63,981 nucleotides of DNA from Loktanella salsilacus (GTDB taxonomy: Bacteria > Pseudomonadota > Alphaproteobacteria > Rhodobacterales > Rhodobacteraceae). Shown in pieces: positions 28,384 through 37,390 of the stretch (its first letter is position 1; every line of letters begins with the position of its first letter). The position numbers and the translations under genes were made by a program. The stretch covers positions 1 through 63,981 of the forward strand of contig NZ_FOTF01000020.1 of assembly GCF_900114485.1 (NCBI RefSeq). Reading direction: 5' to 3'. Under the pieces are notes generated by a model. The model was not told where the DNA came from. It ran no database searches and was given only the letters and a program-made list of their open reading frames with translations.

Positions 28384-28803
28384 TTGAATGTTAACTTGAT
28401 GCGGATGACGCCAGCAGATCGAATATCGGAGCTTCTAGGGCTGCCGGAAGAAATAAACGACAGGGCGTCACTTGAATGCGCTGTGGCGAAGGGGCTGCCA
28501 GCATCCTCGGTCGATAATATCCTAAACGTCATGCACGCCGTACCCAACCTGAACCTGATTGCAGAGCGCGCGCTGCGCCGCGCCAAGGCAGAGAAGCAGC
28601 CATTAAGCCCTGCCAAAAGCCGCACGCTATATGATCTTGCCCGTGCGTATGTCGTCGCGGATAAGTTTTATAGCGGCAACGGGATTTTGGTCATGCGCTT
28701 TTTAGAAAAGCCGAACCCCGATCTAGGGGGCGCGACGCCCTTGTCGATGGCGATCACCAGTCCCGCAGGCGCTGATGCCGTCATCGGCGTGCTTGAGGGG
28801 TAA
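28384..28803 (+). CDS. MbcA/ParS/Xre-type antitoxin (DUF2384), apparently orphan
   Basis: A 139-residue cytoplasmic protein whose C-terminal half matches the antitoxin/toxin-binding domain DUF2384: SRTLYDLARAYVVADKFYSG, then MRFLEKPNPDLGGATPLSM and GADAVIGVL. Such antitoxins normally sit directly upstream of a RES-domain toxin that attacks NAD+. Here the next gene is on the opposite strand and no RES gene is present in the window. The start is a TTG at 28384, supported by AAAGGAG with a 7-base spacer; an ATG at 28399 is the alternative. The N-terminal part is too short and divergent to confirm an Xre-type helix-turn-helix. Confidence 0.75.
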   Translation: MNVNLMRMTPADRISELLGLPEEINDRASLECAVAKGLPASSVDNILNVMHAVPNLNLIAERALRRAKAEKQPLSPAKSRTLYDLARAYVVADKFYSGNGILVMRFLEKPNPDLGGATPLSMAITSPAGADAVIGVLEG

Positions 28804-28889
28804 AACCCCCTTCGATCGTCGGCACCGCCTTGGGTCACTAAGGGTCTTATCACCCGCATCTTTGTGATGTCCTAGGCGAGGCCGCGCCA

Positions 28890-28948
28890 ACTGCGGGCAA
28901 ATGCCCGCAGTGTCATCATTTCAATCCCGCGCGCAGATCCGCGCGGGA
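28890..28948 (-). terminator. Double hairpin terminating the glycine-betaine operon
   Basis: Two perfect stems lie directly after the ATPase stop (minus strand). One is TCCCGCGCG/CGCGCGGGA (28925-28948), 3 bp past the stop. The other is ACTGCGGGCA/TGCCCGCAGT (28890-28911). Neither has a strong T-run. Confidence 0.55.
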
Positions 28949-28951
28949 CAA

Positions 28952-30058
28952 TTACTGCGATAACGCCGCGTCGGTCTCAGCTGACTTGGACTGCAAGTCG
29001 CTTAGATCAGGTGTTTCGCGCTCAACGGATCGTTCAGACGGAACCAGTGCGCGGACAAGTTTACGCATGTCCAGCAGGCCGACAGGTTTACCGTCCTGCA
29101 TGACACGGTAGCTTAGATTCGTGTCGCCTTCGGACTTTGCGATCACGGATTCCAGCGTATCGTGGTGGTCGATGTCGCCCGCATAAGTGCCCGCCTCGCG
29201 AAATGTACCCATGACGGACCGGACCCGCAGCACACGGGCGCGGTTGATGTCGGCGACGAAGTCTTCGATGTAGGGGGCAGCTGGATTAAGCAGGATATGC
29301 TGCGGCTCGCCTTGCTGGATGACAGAGCCGTCCTTGAGGATCACAAGGTGGTCCGCAAGTTTCAACGCCTCGTCCAGATCGTGGGTGATGAAAACGACCG
29401 TCTTTTGCAGCTCGGCCTGCAATTCGTTCAGAAGGTCCTGCATGTCAGTCCGGATCAGCGGATCTAGTGCCGAAAATGCCTCGTCCATCAGCATGATGTC
29501 TGAATTGCTCGTCAGCGCACGCGCGATGCCGACCCGTTGCTGCATCCCGCCCGAAAGCTGGTGCGGGTATTGTTCGCCCTGACCCGCAAGACCGACCCGG
29601 TCAAGCCAGCGGCGCGCTTCGTCGGCGTATTTGCGTTCGTTCTGACCCGCGATCGAAGGTGCTAGGCCTGCGTTTTGCAACACTGTCCGGTGCGGCAGCA
29701 AAGCGAACTTTTGAAACACCATCGACATGCGGTGCTGCCGCATCTGCCGCAGCTGCGTGTCGGTGTATTCGAGGATATTGTCGTCATCGACCCAGACTTC
29801 GCCCGCCGTGGGTTCGATCAGCCGGTTCAGGTGGCGGATCAGCGTGGATTTACCCGACCCAGAAAGGCCCATAATGACCGTGGTTTTGCCCGCGGGGATA
29901 TCGACATTGATGTCGTTCAGGCCAAGGACATGATTGTGCTTTTCAAGAAGCTCGGCCTTGCCCATGCCGTCCATGACCAACTGCAGCGCAGGTTGCGGAT
30001 CGTCACCGAAAACCTTGTAAAGCTTTCGGATCGAGATCTTGATGCTTGTATCGTTCAT
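28952..30058 (-). CDS. proV: Glycine betaine/proline ABC transporter ATP-binding protein
   Basis: ATPase of an osmoprotectant importer (368 residues, OpuAA/ProV type). Walker A is GLSGSGKST, the signature LSGGMQQRVG and Walker B DIMLMDEAFSALDPL. The N-terminal extension (IRKLYKVFGDDPQPALQLV) is characteristic of ProV. After the ABC domain comes a CBS-type region (about 270-345) that in relatives senses ionic strength. It lies 12 bp after the permease gene and is the last gene of a minus-strand binding protein-permease-ATPase operon. Confidence 0.9.
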   Translation of the reverse strand: MNDTSIKISIRKLYKVFGDDPQPALQLVMDGMGKAELLEKHNHVLGLNDINVDIPAGKTTVIMGLSGSGKSTLIRHLNRLIEPTAGEVWVDDDNILEYTDTQLRQMRQHRMSMVFQKFALLPHRTVLQNAGLAPSIAGQNERKYADEARRWLDRVGLAGQGEQYPHQLSGGMQQRVGIARALTSNSDIMLMDEAFSALDPLIRTDMQDLLNELQAELQKTVVFITHDLDEALKLADHLVILKDGSVIQQGEPQHILLNPAAPYIEDFVADINRARVLRVRSVMGTFREAGTYAGDIDHHDTLESVIAKSEGDTNLSYRVMQDGKPVGLLDMRKLVRALVPSERSVERETPDLSDLQSKSAETDAALSQ

Positions 30059-30070
30059 AATCGTTACCCC

Positions 30071-31108
30071 TTAGCGCGACTGGCTGACGTTGATGCGGGC
30101 CAGTGCCGCCTTGGTGACGCGGTCCAGAATGATCGCAAGCAGCACGATACCAAGGCCCGACAGCAAACCGACGCCCAGTTCAAGCGACCGGATACCGCGC
30201 AGCACCAGCACGCCCAGCCCGGGGGCCGACACCAGTGAGGCGATGACGACCATCGCAAGGCTCATCATGATGGTCTGGTTCACGCCGGCCATGATGTTCG
30301 GCAAGGCCAGCGGGATCTGCACATTGAGCAGCTTTTGCCGTTTGGTCATGCCAAACGCGTCTGCTGCCTCGATCACGTCGGGATCGACCAGACGGATGCC
30401 AAGATCGGTCAACCGGACGACGGGCACGATGGCGTAGAGGATGATCGCAATCCCATAAAGCTTTGGCTCTGTTACCGAAAACAAGAAGATCAGCGGGATC
30501 AGGTAGACGAAGGGCGGCAGGGTCTGCAGCATATCAAGGATCGGGATCATTATCCGCTGCACGCGGTCACTGCGGGCCATGGCAATGCCGATGGGCACCC
30601 CCAGCGCGACGCAGGTCAGCGCGCAGACAAAGATGATGGCCAGCGTCTGCATCGTATAGCTGTAGTAATCAACGAAACCGAGGAAGCCGAAGCAGATCGC
30701 GACCAGTCCAACCAGTTTCCATTCCCGGCTGACCACATAGGAAATCAGCATCAGTAGCGGGATCATGATGAACCACGGCACCACCTGCATCACCCAAAGC
30801 GCCTCGTTCAGCGCCCAGCTTAGCGGTTGTGTCAGTGGATCGACGACGACCTTCAGGCCGTTCTTGATCGACAGGAAACCTTCCTCTAGCCCGCTGGTCA
30901 GCGCGCGCGACTGCGGAAAAGACGTGCAGGCCTCGTGCATGGCGTCCATCGAAGGGAAAGGCGTTTCCCAAGGCGATACCACAACGTCGCTGCCAGATGT
31001 CTGCGCCAGCAATTGCGCCATTGATGTCATGCCGCCGCTGTCGTCGCCGCTGGCACCACACCAATTGCGCAGGCCCAGCCCGTCAAATATGAAATCATAA
31101 GTCGCCAT
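30071..31108 (-). CDS. proW: Glycine betaine/proline ABC transporter permease
   Basis: Inner-membrane permease (345 residues). A long, mostly soluble N-terminal region of about 100 residues, as in ProW, precedes six or so helices of the BPD_transp_1 fold. The EAA-type loop reads EAADAFGMTKRQKLLNVQIPLALPNIMAG. GAGGTATGT precedes the ATG. It is separated from the upstream binding-protein gene by 144 bp containing a strong hairpin, so it is probably expressed at a lower level than that gene. Confidence 0.9.
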   Translation of the reverse strand: MATYDFIFDGLGLRNWCGASGDDSGGMTSMAQLLAQTSGSDVVVSPWETPFPSMDAMHEACTSFPQSRALTSGLEEGFLSIKNGLKVVVDPLTQPLSWALNEALWVMQVVPWFIMIPLLMLISYVVSREWKLVGLVAICFGFLGFVDYYSYTMQTLAIIFVCALTCVALGVPIGIAMARSDRVQRIMIPILDMLQTLPPFVYLIPLIFLFSVTEPKLYGIAIILYAIVPVVRLTDLGIRLVDPDVIEAADAFGMTKRQKLLNVQIPLALPNIMAGVNQTIMMSLAMVVIASLVSAPGLGVLVLRGIRSLELGVGLLSGLGIVLLAIILDRVTKAALARINVSQSR

Positions 31109-31161
31109 ACATACCTCACCCGGGCATGTTGCGCCCCATGTTATCTTGATTTTTAATGCGA

Positions 31162-31192
31162 ACAGAGCCGGATCCGATGGATCCGGCTCTGT
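31162..31192. terminator. Hairpin between binding-protein and permease genes
   Basis: A perfect 13-bp stem ACAGAGCCGGATC / GATCCGGCTCTGT with a CGATG loop. On the operon (minus) strand no T-run follows directly, so partial termination or 3'-end protection of the abundant binding-protein mRNA is more likely than complete termination. Confidence 0.65.
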
Positions 31193-31252
31193 CTTTTGTC
31201 AGGGTCTGGACACGTCACGGTGCACTCGCGCGGTAACGCCGCCCGGATCAGC

Positions 31253-32224
31253 CTATTGCAGCAAAGCCGCCAGCTTTTCGCGGGCTGAATCGTTGATCCA
31301 GCTGCTCCATGCGTCGGGGTTGTTCTTTAGGAAATACACCGCCGCTTCTTGGTTGGACGCGTTGTTTTCTTCCTTCCAAGCCAGAAGCTGACTCATGACT
31401 TCGGTCTTAAAAGTGACCTTGCCCATCATCTCGGATACGTCGGGATGGCTGTCCATGAAGTCTTGCGTCACGATCGTCAGCACGGGTGCCGACGGGAAGG
31501 ACGACGGCGTAGGATCAGGTGCATCGGCGTTCTGCATGGCTTTGAATGCCACTTCGTCATATTCACCCAGATCGATACTTGTCATGTCGAACATGCCAAG
31601 CGGCGTCGTTGGACCCCAGTAATAACCGAACCATGGCTTTTCGTCACCATAGGCAGAGGCCATGGATGTCGCCAAAGTCTCGCCAGAGCCGTGGTTGAAG
31701 ATTTCGATGCCCTTGTCTTCCAATCCGAACGCCCGGATCAGGTTGTCGTTGACAAGGCGGCAGCCCCAGCCGTCGGGGCAGTTGTTGAACATGCCGCCCA
31801 CCAGTTCGGGGTTCGCCATGATGCCGTCGATCGTCGCAAGTTCTGGATGCGCTTCAACCAGATAGGTCGGCAGGAACCAGCCTTCGACGCCGCCCGGATC
31901 AAGCACACTGCCAAGCTCGACGATTTTCCCGTCGGCCTTCAGCTTGGTATATGCGTCGCCCGCAGAGTTGATCCATAGCTCGGTCACGATGTCGGGTTCG
32001 TTGTTTTCCGACAACGAGGTCATGGCCGGTGTGGTGTCGGACGGCACGGCCGTCACGTTGCAGCCATAGCCCTGTTCCATCAGGAACTTTGACACTTGGG
32101 TCACGATGGCCGCGGAATCCCAGTTCATCTGCGTGATGGTGACGTCGCCGCACTGGTCTTGCGCCAAAGCTGCCGTCGGTGCGGCGAGTGCTGCCAATGC
32201 GGCACCAAGAATATAGCGTTTCAT
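31253..32224 (-). CDS. proX: Glycine betaine-binding periplasmic protein (OpuAC/ProX type)
   Basis: Substrate-binding protein of the osmoprotectant ABC system, 323 residues from MKRYILGAAL with a signal peptide ending near ALAQD. The mature part matches the OpuAC domain: VTITQMNWDSAAIVTQVSKFLMEQ, PDIVTELWIN, and several Trp residues (WFGYYWGP, NPDAWSSWIND) that could form the aromatic cage for quaternary ammonium groups. An in-frame ATG seven codons upstream exists, but the signal peptide favours 32224. It is the first gene of the operon. The exact ligand (betaine, choline or proline betaine) cannot be fixed from sequence. Confidence 0.85.
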   Translation of the reverse strand: MKRYILGAALAALAAPTAALAQDQCGDVTITQMNWDSAAIVTQVSKFLMEQGYGCNVTAVPSDTTPAMTSLSENNEPDIVTELWINSAGDAYTKLKADGKIVELGSVLDPGGVEGWFLPTYLVEAHPELATIDGIMANPELVGGMFNNCPDGWGCRLVNDNLIRAFGLEDKGIEIFNHGSGETLATSMASAYGDEKPWFGYYWGPTTPLGMFDMTSIDLGEYDEVAFKAMQNADAPDPTPSSFPSAPVLTIVTQDFMDSHPDVSEMMGKVTFKTEVMSQLLAWKEENNASNQEAAVYFLKNNPDAWSSWINDSAREKLAALLQ

Positions 32225-32989
32225 ATTGCGTCTCACTTCTATCATTCACGTTTAGCGGAACCGCACGCGTTTCGTGCAGAACCCATCAAGGACGCAAATG
32301 CGCCGCAGCCGCCATTTAAGGCATCAGCCCGCCATCCATTTTAAAAGATAGGAAAAGGTCGATTTGCGACAGATTTGCGTCGCTTTCGGATCACACCTAC
32401 GCGATTGACGACAGAAAGCAACCGTTATCGGAAAGGGAAACAGCGGCGCACCGACGGATCTGGGTCGCCTTCGATCAAATTTGGACCACGTTCATTGGTG
32501 GCCTACACTCTTCCCGCCGCCCGAGCCTAAGCATTCACCGTGCCGCAGGTGGCGACAAAAAAGGTCGGCCATTCATGCAAAAGGTTTTGGGCACAGGGGC
32601 GTTTGAACGACGGTATCACGCCCGCAATAAAACCGAAAATGACTACGTAAGTTTTACGGCCACGTCCCGTTAAAAACGGGAGGATTACCCTGCGGATCTG
32701 GTGGTTCTTGGATTTGATGGGTCCGACGGCCCGGTTGCTGCGTTGGCACGCGACTGGCGGGCCGATCGGCAACAGGATCAACGACGACGGCATGCGCTGG
32801 CTGCAAGACGCGCAGTGGGGCTTTGTTGTGTCGCCGTTTATTCAAGCCCTAAAAATAGGCACAATGAGCAATCAGGTTCCTAGGTCCTTGACAGGGCAAA
32901 GCCCTATCGCACTACTTGGCCCCACGGTGAGACCGCGCCAGACCTTAAAACGGCGTGCCACCGATCGTCTTCTCAACAGGGAAAACCAT
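32225..32989. other. Divergent intergenic region between osmoprotectant and dipeptide operons
   Basis: About 760 bp holding the two outward promoters. Frames exist on both strands but none resembles a known protein or has good codon structure. A small hairpin (CCCGTT-AAA-AACGGG, 32666-32680) is the only clear structure. No riboswitch fold was recognised. Confidence 0.35.
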
Positions 32990-34591
32990 ATGACACATTT
33001 TTCAAAAATTGTTGCGGCGGCCATCGTTTCGGCCGCGATGGGGCTGACCAGCGCGCCCGCGCAGGCAGAAACGCCGCCCGACACGCTCATTCAAGCGTGG
33101 CAGATCGACGACATTATCTCTCTCGACCCGGCAGAGGTGTTTGAGTTCACAGCCTCCGAGGTTCTAGGTAACAGCTATCAGCCTTTGGTCGGATATAACG
33201 TCAACGACGTATCTGACATCTTTGGTGTTATCGCCGAAAGCTGGGAGGTATCAGAGGACGGCAAAACCTTTAGCTTTGTCATCAAGCCCGACTTGCAGTT
33301 CGCCTCTGGCAACCCGATTACTGCTGCTGATCCGGTCTATTCGCTGCAGCGGGCCGTCAAGTTGGACAAATCCCCGGCCTTTATCCTGACCCAGTTCGGC
33401 TTGACTGCCGACAACGTCGAACAAATGGTCCGCCAAACCGGCGACATGACGTTCGAGCTTGAGATGGACAAGGCTTATGCCCCCACGCTGCTGCTGTATT
33501 GCCTGACCGCGACGGTTGGTTTCGTTGTCGATAAGGAACTGGTTGTAAGCCACGAGGCCGATGGCGATTTTGGTTATGAATGGCTGAAGACAAACTATGC
33601 CGGTTCTGGCGCGTTCACCATCCGTGACTGGCGTGCGAACGAAGTCGTCGTGCTGGAACGCAACGACAACTTCAGCGGCGATGCCCCTGCGATGATGCGC
33701 GCGATCTATCGCCATATCCCCGAGGGTTCGACACAGCGTTTGCTGCTGGAACAAGGTGACATCGACATCGCCCGTAACCTTGGCGCAGAAGAGATCGTCG
33801 CGCTGTCCGACAACCCCGACATCAAGATCGAGAACGGCATTAAGGGCTCGATCTACTACATGGGTCTCAACCAGAAAAACGAAGCTTTGGCGAACCCCAA
33901 GGTCGCAGAAGCAATGAAATATCTGGTCGATTACCAGACGATTGCCGACACGATCATGAACGGCAAGGTCAAGGTCCACCAAGCGTTCCTGCCCGAGGGT
34001 TTCTTAGGTGCGCTGAACGACAATCCTTATGCGCTGGACGTTGAAAAGGCCAAAACGTTGCTTGCAGAAGCAGGCTATGCCGACGGCTTTACCGTGACGA
34101 TGGATACCCGCAACACGCCTGAAATCACGGCGATTGCAGAAGCGATCCAGCAAACGATGGCACAGGCAGGCATCAAACTGGAATTGATCCCAGGTGACGG
34201 CCAGCAAACGCTGACAAAATATCGTGCCCGCAACCATGACATCTATATCGGTCGCTGGGGCCCGGATTATCAGGACCCGCACACCAACGCCGATACCTTT
34301 GCGCGCAACCCTGACAACAGCGACGATGCGGCATCCAAGCCGTTGGCATGGCGCAACGCGTGGGACATCCCCGAGATGACCGCCCAGGCCGATGCCGCTG
34401 TGCTAGAAAAGGACGCCGCCGCGCGGGCTGAAATGTATGTCGCGCTACAGACAGAACATCAGCAAGTATCGCCCTTCGTCATCATGTTCCAAGAAATCGA
34501 AGTGCTGGGCCTGCGTAACAATGTTGACGGCTTTATCATCGGGCCATCGTTCAACGACAACTCTTTCCGCAACGTGACCAAGTCGGAATGA
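32990..34591 (+). CDS. Peptide ABC transporter substrate-binding protein (DppA-like)
   Basis: SBP_bac_5-family periplasmic receptor, 533 residues, starting MTHFSKIVAAAIVSAAMG with a signal peptide ending at AQAE. Family landmarks are DIISLDPAEVFEFTASEVLGN near the mature N-terminus, the loop SWEVSEDGKTFSFVIKPDLQFASGNPITA, and GRWGPDYQDPHTNADTF toward the C-terminus, typical of dipeptide/oligopeptide-binding proteins. The ATG at 32990 is preceded by AGGG; an upstream in-frame ATG (32708) would add a region without signal-peptide character. Its stop overlaps the permease start by 4 bp. With a dipeptidase in the operon, dipeptides are the likely ligand. Confidence 0.87.
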   Translation: MTHFSKIVAAAIVSAAMGLTSAPAQAETPPDTLIQAWQIDDIISLDPAEVFEFTASEVLGNSYQPLVGYNVNDVSDIFGVIAESWEVSEDGKTFSFVIKPDLQFASGNPITAADPVYSLQRAVKLDKSPAFILTQFGLTADNVEQMVRQTGDMTFELEMDKAYAPTLLLYCLTATVGFVVDKELVVSHEADGDFGYEWLKTNYAGSGAFTIRDWRANEVVVLERNDNFSGDAPAMMRAIYRHIPEGSTQRLLLEQGDIDIARNLGAEEIVALSDNPDIKIENGIKGSIYYMGLNQKNEALANPKVAEAMKYLVDYQTIADTIMNGKVKVHQAFLPEGFLGALNDNPYALDVEKAKTLLAEAGYADGFTVTMDTRNTPEITAIAEAIQQTMAQAGIKLELIPGDGQQTLTKYRARNHDIYIGRWGPDYQDPHTNADTFARNPDNSDDAASKPLAWRNAWDIPEMTAQADAAVLEKDAAARAEMYVALQTEHQQVSPFVIMFQEIEVLGLRNNVDGFIIGPSFNDNSFRNVTKSE

Positions 34592-35652
34592 GCGTATCAC
34601 CTGCTAACACGGGGGGGCGCTGGCGCGCCCTTCCGACCTATGGCCTGAAGGCCGGCAAATTGATCGCGACAGTCGCGGTCACCTTTCTGGGCCTTTTGGT
34701 CGTGACCTTTTTGATTGGGCGTGTTGTTCCTGTCGATCCGGTGCTGGCCGTCGTTGGCGACCGGGCGTCGAAATCCACCTATGATGCTGCCTATATCGCT
34801 CTTGGGCTTGATAAACCGCTTTATCATCAATTCTTTATCTATCTGAAACAGGCGCTTTCCGGCGATCTAGGTACTAGCGTTCTGACCAAAAAGCCCATCA
34901 TCGAGGACATCGCCCGCGTTTTTCCCGCCACGCTGGAATTGGCCACCGCCGGTATCATCCTTGGCACGCTATTTGGCGTGCCGCTGGGTGTCTGGGGCGC
35001 TGTGCGTCAAGGTAAGCTGCCCGATCAGGTGATCCGCGTGGTCGGCCTTGTGGGGTATTCCGCGCCGATCTTTTGGCTAGGGCTACTGGGTCTGCTCGTG
35101 TTCTACGCCAAGCTGCAATGGGTTGCTGGACCGGGACGTATCGACATATCCTATGAATACACCGTCACCCAGACCACAGGCCTGCTTTTGATCGACACCG
35201 CGATGCAGGGTCAATGGGACGCCTTCCGCAACGTGCTTGCGCATCTGGCACTGCCTGCGGTGCTGCTGGGATATTTCTCAATGGCATATATCAGCCGCAT
35301 GACGCGGTCTTTTATGCTGGCAGAGCTGGGTCAGGAATACATCATTGCGGCGCGGGTCAAAGGCGTGCCCGAATGGCGGATCATTTGGGTCCATGCATTG
35401 CGCAACGCCGCCGTGCCGCTGGTCACCGTTATCGCCCTGTCATACGCAGGCCTGCTGGAAGGGTCCGTGCTGACCGAGACCGTTTTTGCTTGGCCGGGCC
35501 TTGGCCAGTATTTGACCAATAGCCTGCAAAACGCCGATATGAACGCCGTGCTAGGTGGCACGCTGGTCATCGGCATCATCTTCGTGGGGCTGAACTTGTT
35601 ATCTGATCTTCTGTATACCGTGCTCGACCCACGCGTTAGGCGGCGCACATGA
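34588..35652 (+). CDS. Peptide ABC transporter permease (DppB-like)
   Basis: Inner-membrane permease of 354 residues, BPD_transp_1 family. The N-terminal helix (VTFLGLLVVTFLIGRVVPVDPV) and the loop DKPLYHQFFIYLKQALSGDLGTS are typical of DppB/OppB, and the EAA loop reads EYIIAARVKGVPEWRIIWVHALRNA. An insertion around residues 165-215 (IDISYEYTVTQTTGLLLIDTA) is also seen in DppB-type proteins. It overlaps both neighbours by ATGA, showing tight translational coupling. Confidence 0.9.
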   Translation: MSVSPANTGGRWRALPTYGLKAGKLIATVAVTFLGLLVVTFLIGRVVPVDPVLAVVGDRASKSTYDAAYIALGLDKPLYHQFFIYLKQALSGDLGTSVLTKKPIIEDIARVFPATLELATAGIILGTLFGVPLGVWGAVRQGKLPDQVIRVVGLVGYSAPIFWLGLLGLLVFYAKLQWVAGPGRIDISYEYTVTQTTGLLLIDTAMQGQWDAFRNVLAHLALPAVLLGYFSMAYISRMTRSFMLAELGQEYIIAARVKGVPEWRIIWVHALRNAAVPLVTVIALSYAGLLEGSVLTETVFAWPGLGQYLTNSLQNADMNAVLGGTLVIGIIFVGLNLLSDLLYTVLDPRVRRRT

Positions 35653-36560
35653 GCGACGTTTCCACACGCGACTGGCTGCTAAGCGACCGGCCCGCGTCCC
35701 GCCGCCAAGCCCGACTGGGCCAGGCGTATCGCACATGGTCGCAACTCCGGCGCAATCGGCTGGCGATGGTGGGCCTTGGGATCGTCGTTGTGTTGATCCT
35801 GATGGCGATCTTTGCCAACGTCATCTCTCCCTACGACCCGATCAGAGGCGGTGATTTAAGAACAGAACGCCTGCTGCCGCCCTCTTGGGCGCATCTGATG
35901 GGCACTGACGATCAGGCTCGCGACATCTTTAGCCGGATCGTGCATGGGTCGCGCCTTACTCTGATGGTTGTGGCGCTGGTCGCGATCATTGCGACACCGA
36001 TTGGTTTGGCCGTTGGCACAACTGCGGGCTATTTCGGTGGCTGGGTCGATGTTGTGTTGATGCGGATCACTGACATCTTCCTCGCCTTTCCGCGCTTGAT
36101 CTTGGCGCTGGCTTTTGTCGCGGCCCTAGGGCCGGGAATTGAAAATGCAATCATCGCCATTGCGATCACCAGTTGGCCACCCTACGCCCGTCTGGCGCGG
36201 GCCGAGACACTGCAAATCCGCGATGCCGACTATATAGCCGCGATCCGCCTGCAAGGCGCGGGCAGCGCACGGATCATCTGGGGTCACGTGGTGCCGCTGT
36301 GCCTGTCATCCGTCATCGTCCGCGTCACGCTGGACATGGCCGGGATCATTCTGACCGCTGCCGGCCTTGGCTTTCTTGGCCTTGGCGCACAGCCCCCACA
36401 GCCCGAATGGGGGGCCATGATCGCCGCTGGACGCCGTTTTATGATCGATTTCTGGTGGGTCGCCACGATGCCGGGTATTGCGATCTTTGTTGTCTCCTTG
36501 GGCTTTAACTTGTTGGGCGACGGTTTGCGCGATGTGCTGGACCCGAAAGGCGAAACATGA
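35649..36560 (+). CDS. Peptide ABC transporter permease (DppC-like)
   Basis: Second inner-membrane permease, 303 residues. A cytoplasmic N-terminus (SQLRRNRLAMVGLGIVVVL) leads into the first helix, then the DppC signature LMGTDDQARDIFSRIVHGSR. The EAA loop is DYIAAIRLQGAGSARIIWGH and the C-terminus [19 protein letters not shown] overlaps on both sides. Confidence 0.9.
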   Translation: MSDVSTRDWLLSDRPASRRQARLGQAYRTWSQLRRNRLAMVGLGIVVVLILMAIFANVISPYDPIRGGDLRTERLLPPSWAHLMGTDDQARDIFSRIVHGSRLTLMVVALVAIIATPIGLAVGTTAGYFGGWVDVVLMRITDIFLAFPRLILALAFVAALGPGIENAIIAIAITSWPPYARLARAETLQIRDADYIAAIRLQGAGSARIIWGHVVPLCLSSVIVRVTLDMAGIILTAAGLGFLGLGAQPPQPEWGAMIAAGRRFMIDFWWVATMPGIAIFVVSLGFNLLGDGLRDVLDPKGET

Positions 36561-37390
36561 CCAACATGCTGCAAGTCGAAGGCCTTAACGTTTCCTTTCC
36601 GTCCCGCGATGGCCCCGTGCGCGTCGTTCGCGATGTGACCTTTACGCTAGGCCGCGAACGGCTGGGGATCGTGGGCGAAAGCGGATCGGGCAAAAGCCAG
36701 ACCGGACGCGCGATCCTTGGGCTAACGCCTGCTTCTGCCACGGTAACCGCCGACAAGCTCAGCTTCGACGGGATCGACCTACGGCATGCCTCGGCCAAAA
36801 CGTGGCGATCCTTGCGTGGGCCTCGCATGAGCATGATCATGCAGGACCCCAAGTATTCGCTGAACCCCGTCATGACGGTCGGCCGCCAAATAGTAGAGGC
36901 ATATCGCCGTCGCGGCGATGCTACGCGCACGGACGCCCGCAACCGGGCCGTCGCGATGCTAGAAGCCGTGCAAATCCGCGACCCAGAGCGCGTCTTTGAG
37001 GCCTACCCGCACGAGCTATCAGGCGGCATGGGCCAGCGGGCAATGATTGCCATGATGTTAATTGCGGAACCGGACCTGTTGATAGCGGACGAAGTGACAT
37101 CGGCCCTTGATGTGACCGTTCAACTCGACGTGCTGCGCATCCTTGACGGTCTGGTGCGCGACCGGGGCATGGGCCTGATCTTTATCAGCCACGACCTGCG
37201 GCTCGTATCATCGTTCTGTGACCGTGTGCTTGTAATGTATGCGGGCCGTGTGGTCGAGGAAATCGCCGCCCGGGACCTGCACAGCGCGCAACATCCCTAT
37301 ACCCAAGGCCTGCTAAACTGCCTGCCGCAGATTGACGGCGACAGCGGTCCGCTGCAAACCTTGACCCGTGATCCCGCGTGGCTGGCATGA
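36557..37390 (+). CDS. Peptide ABC transporter ATP-binding protein (DppD-like)
   Basis: ATPase of 277 residues. Walker [11 protein letters not shown]-loop in [19 protein letters not shown], signature [16 protein letters not shown] and Walker [15 protein letters not shown]. The C-terminal oligopeptide-transport extension found in full-length DppD is short here (ends [16 protein letters not shown]) and lacks an obvious Fe-S cysteine cluster. It overlaps the next ATPase gene by 4 bp. Confidence 0.9.
   Translation: MTNMLQVEGLNVSFPSRDGPVRVVRDVTFTLGRERLGIVGESGSGKSQTGRAILGLTPASATVTADKLSFDGIDLRHASAKTWRSLRGPRMSMIMQDPKYSLNPVMTVGRQIVEAYRRRGDATRTDARNRAVAMLEAVQIRDPERVFEAYPHELSGGMGQRAMIAMMLIAEPDLLIADEVTSALDVTVQLDVLRILDGLVRDRGMGLIFISHDLRLVSSFCDRVLVMYAGRVVEEIAARDLHSAQHPYTQGLLNCLPQIDGDSGPLQTLTRDPAWLA

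Noticed and set aside
32708-32989. Longer N-terminus for the dipeptide-binding protein
   Set aside because: The added 94 residues are not signal-like, while a standard signal peptide and ribosome site start at 32990.
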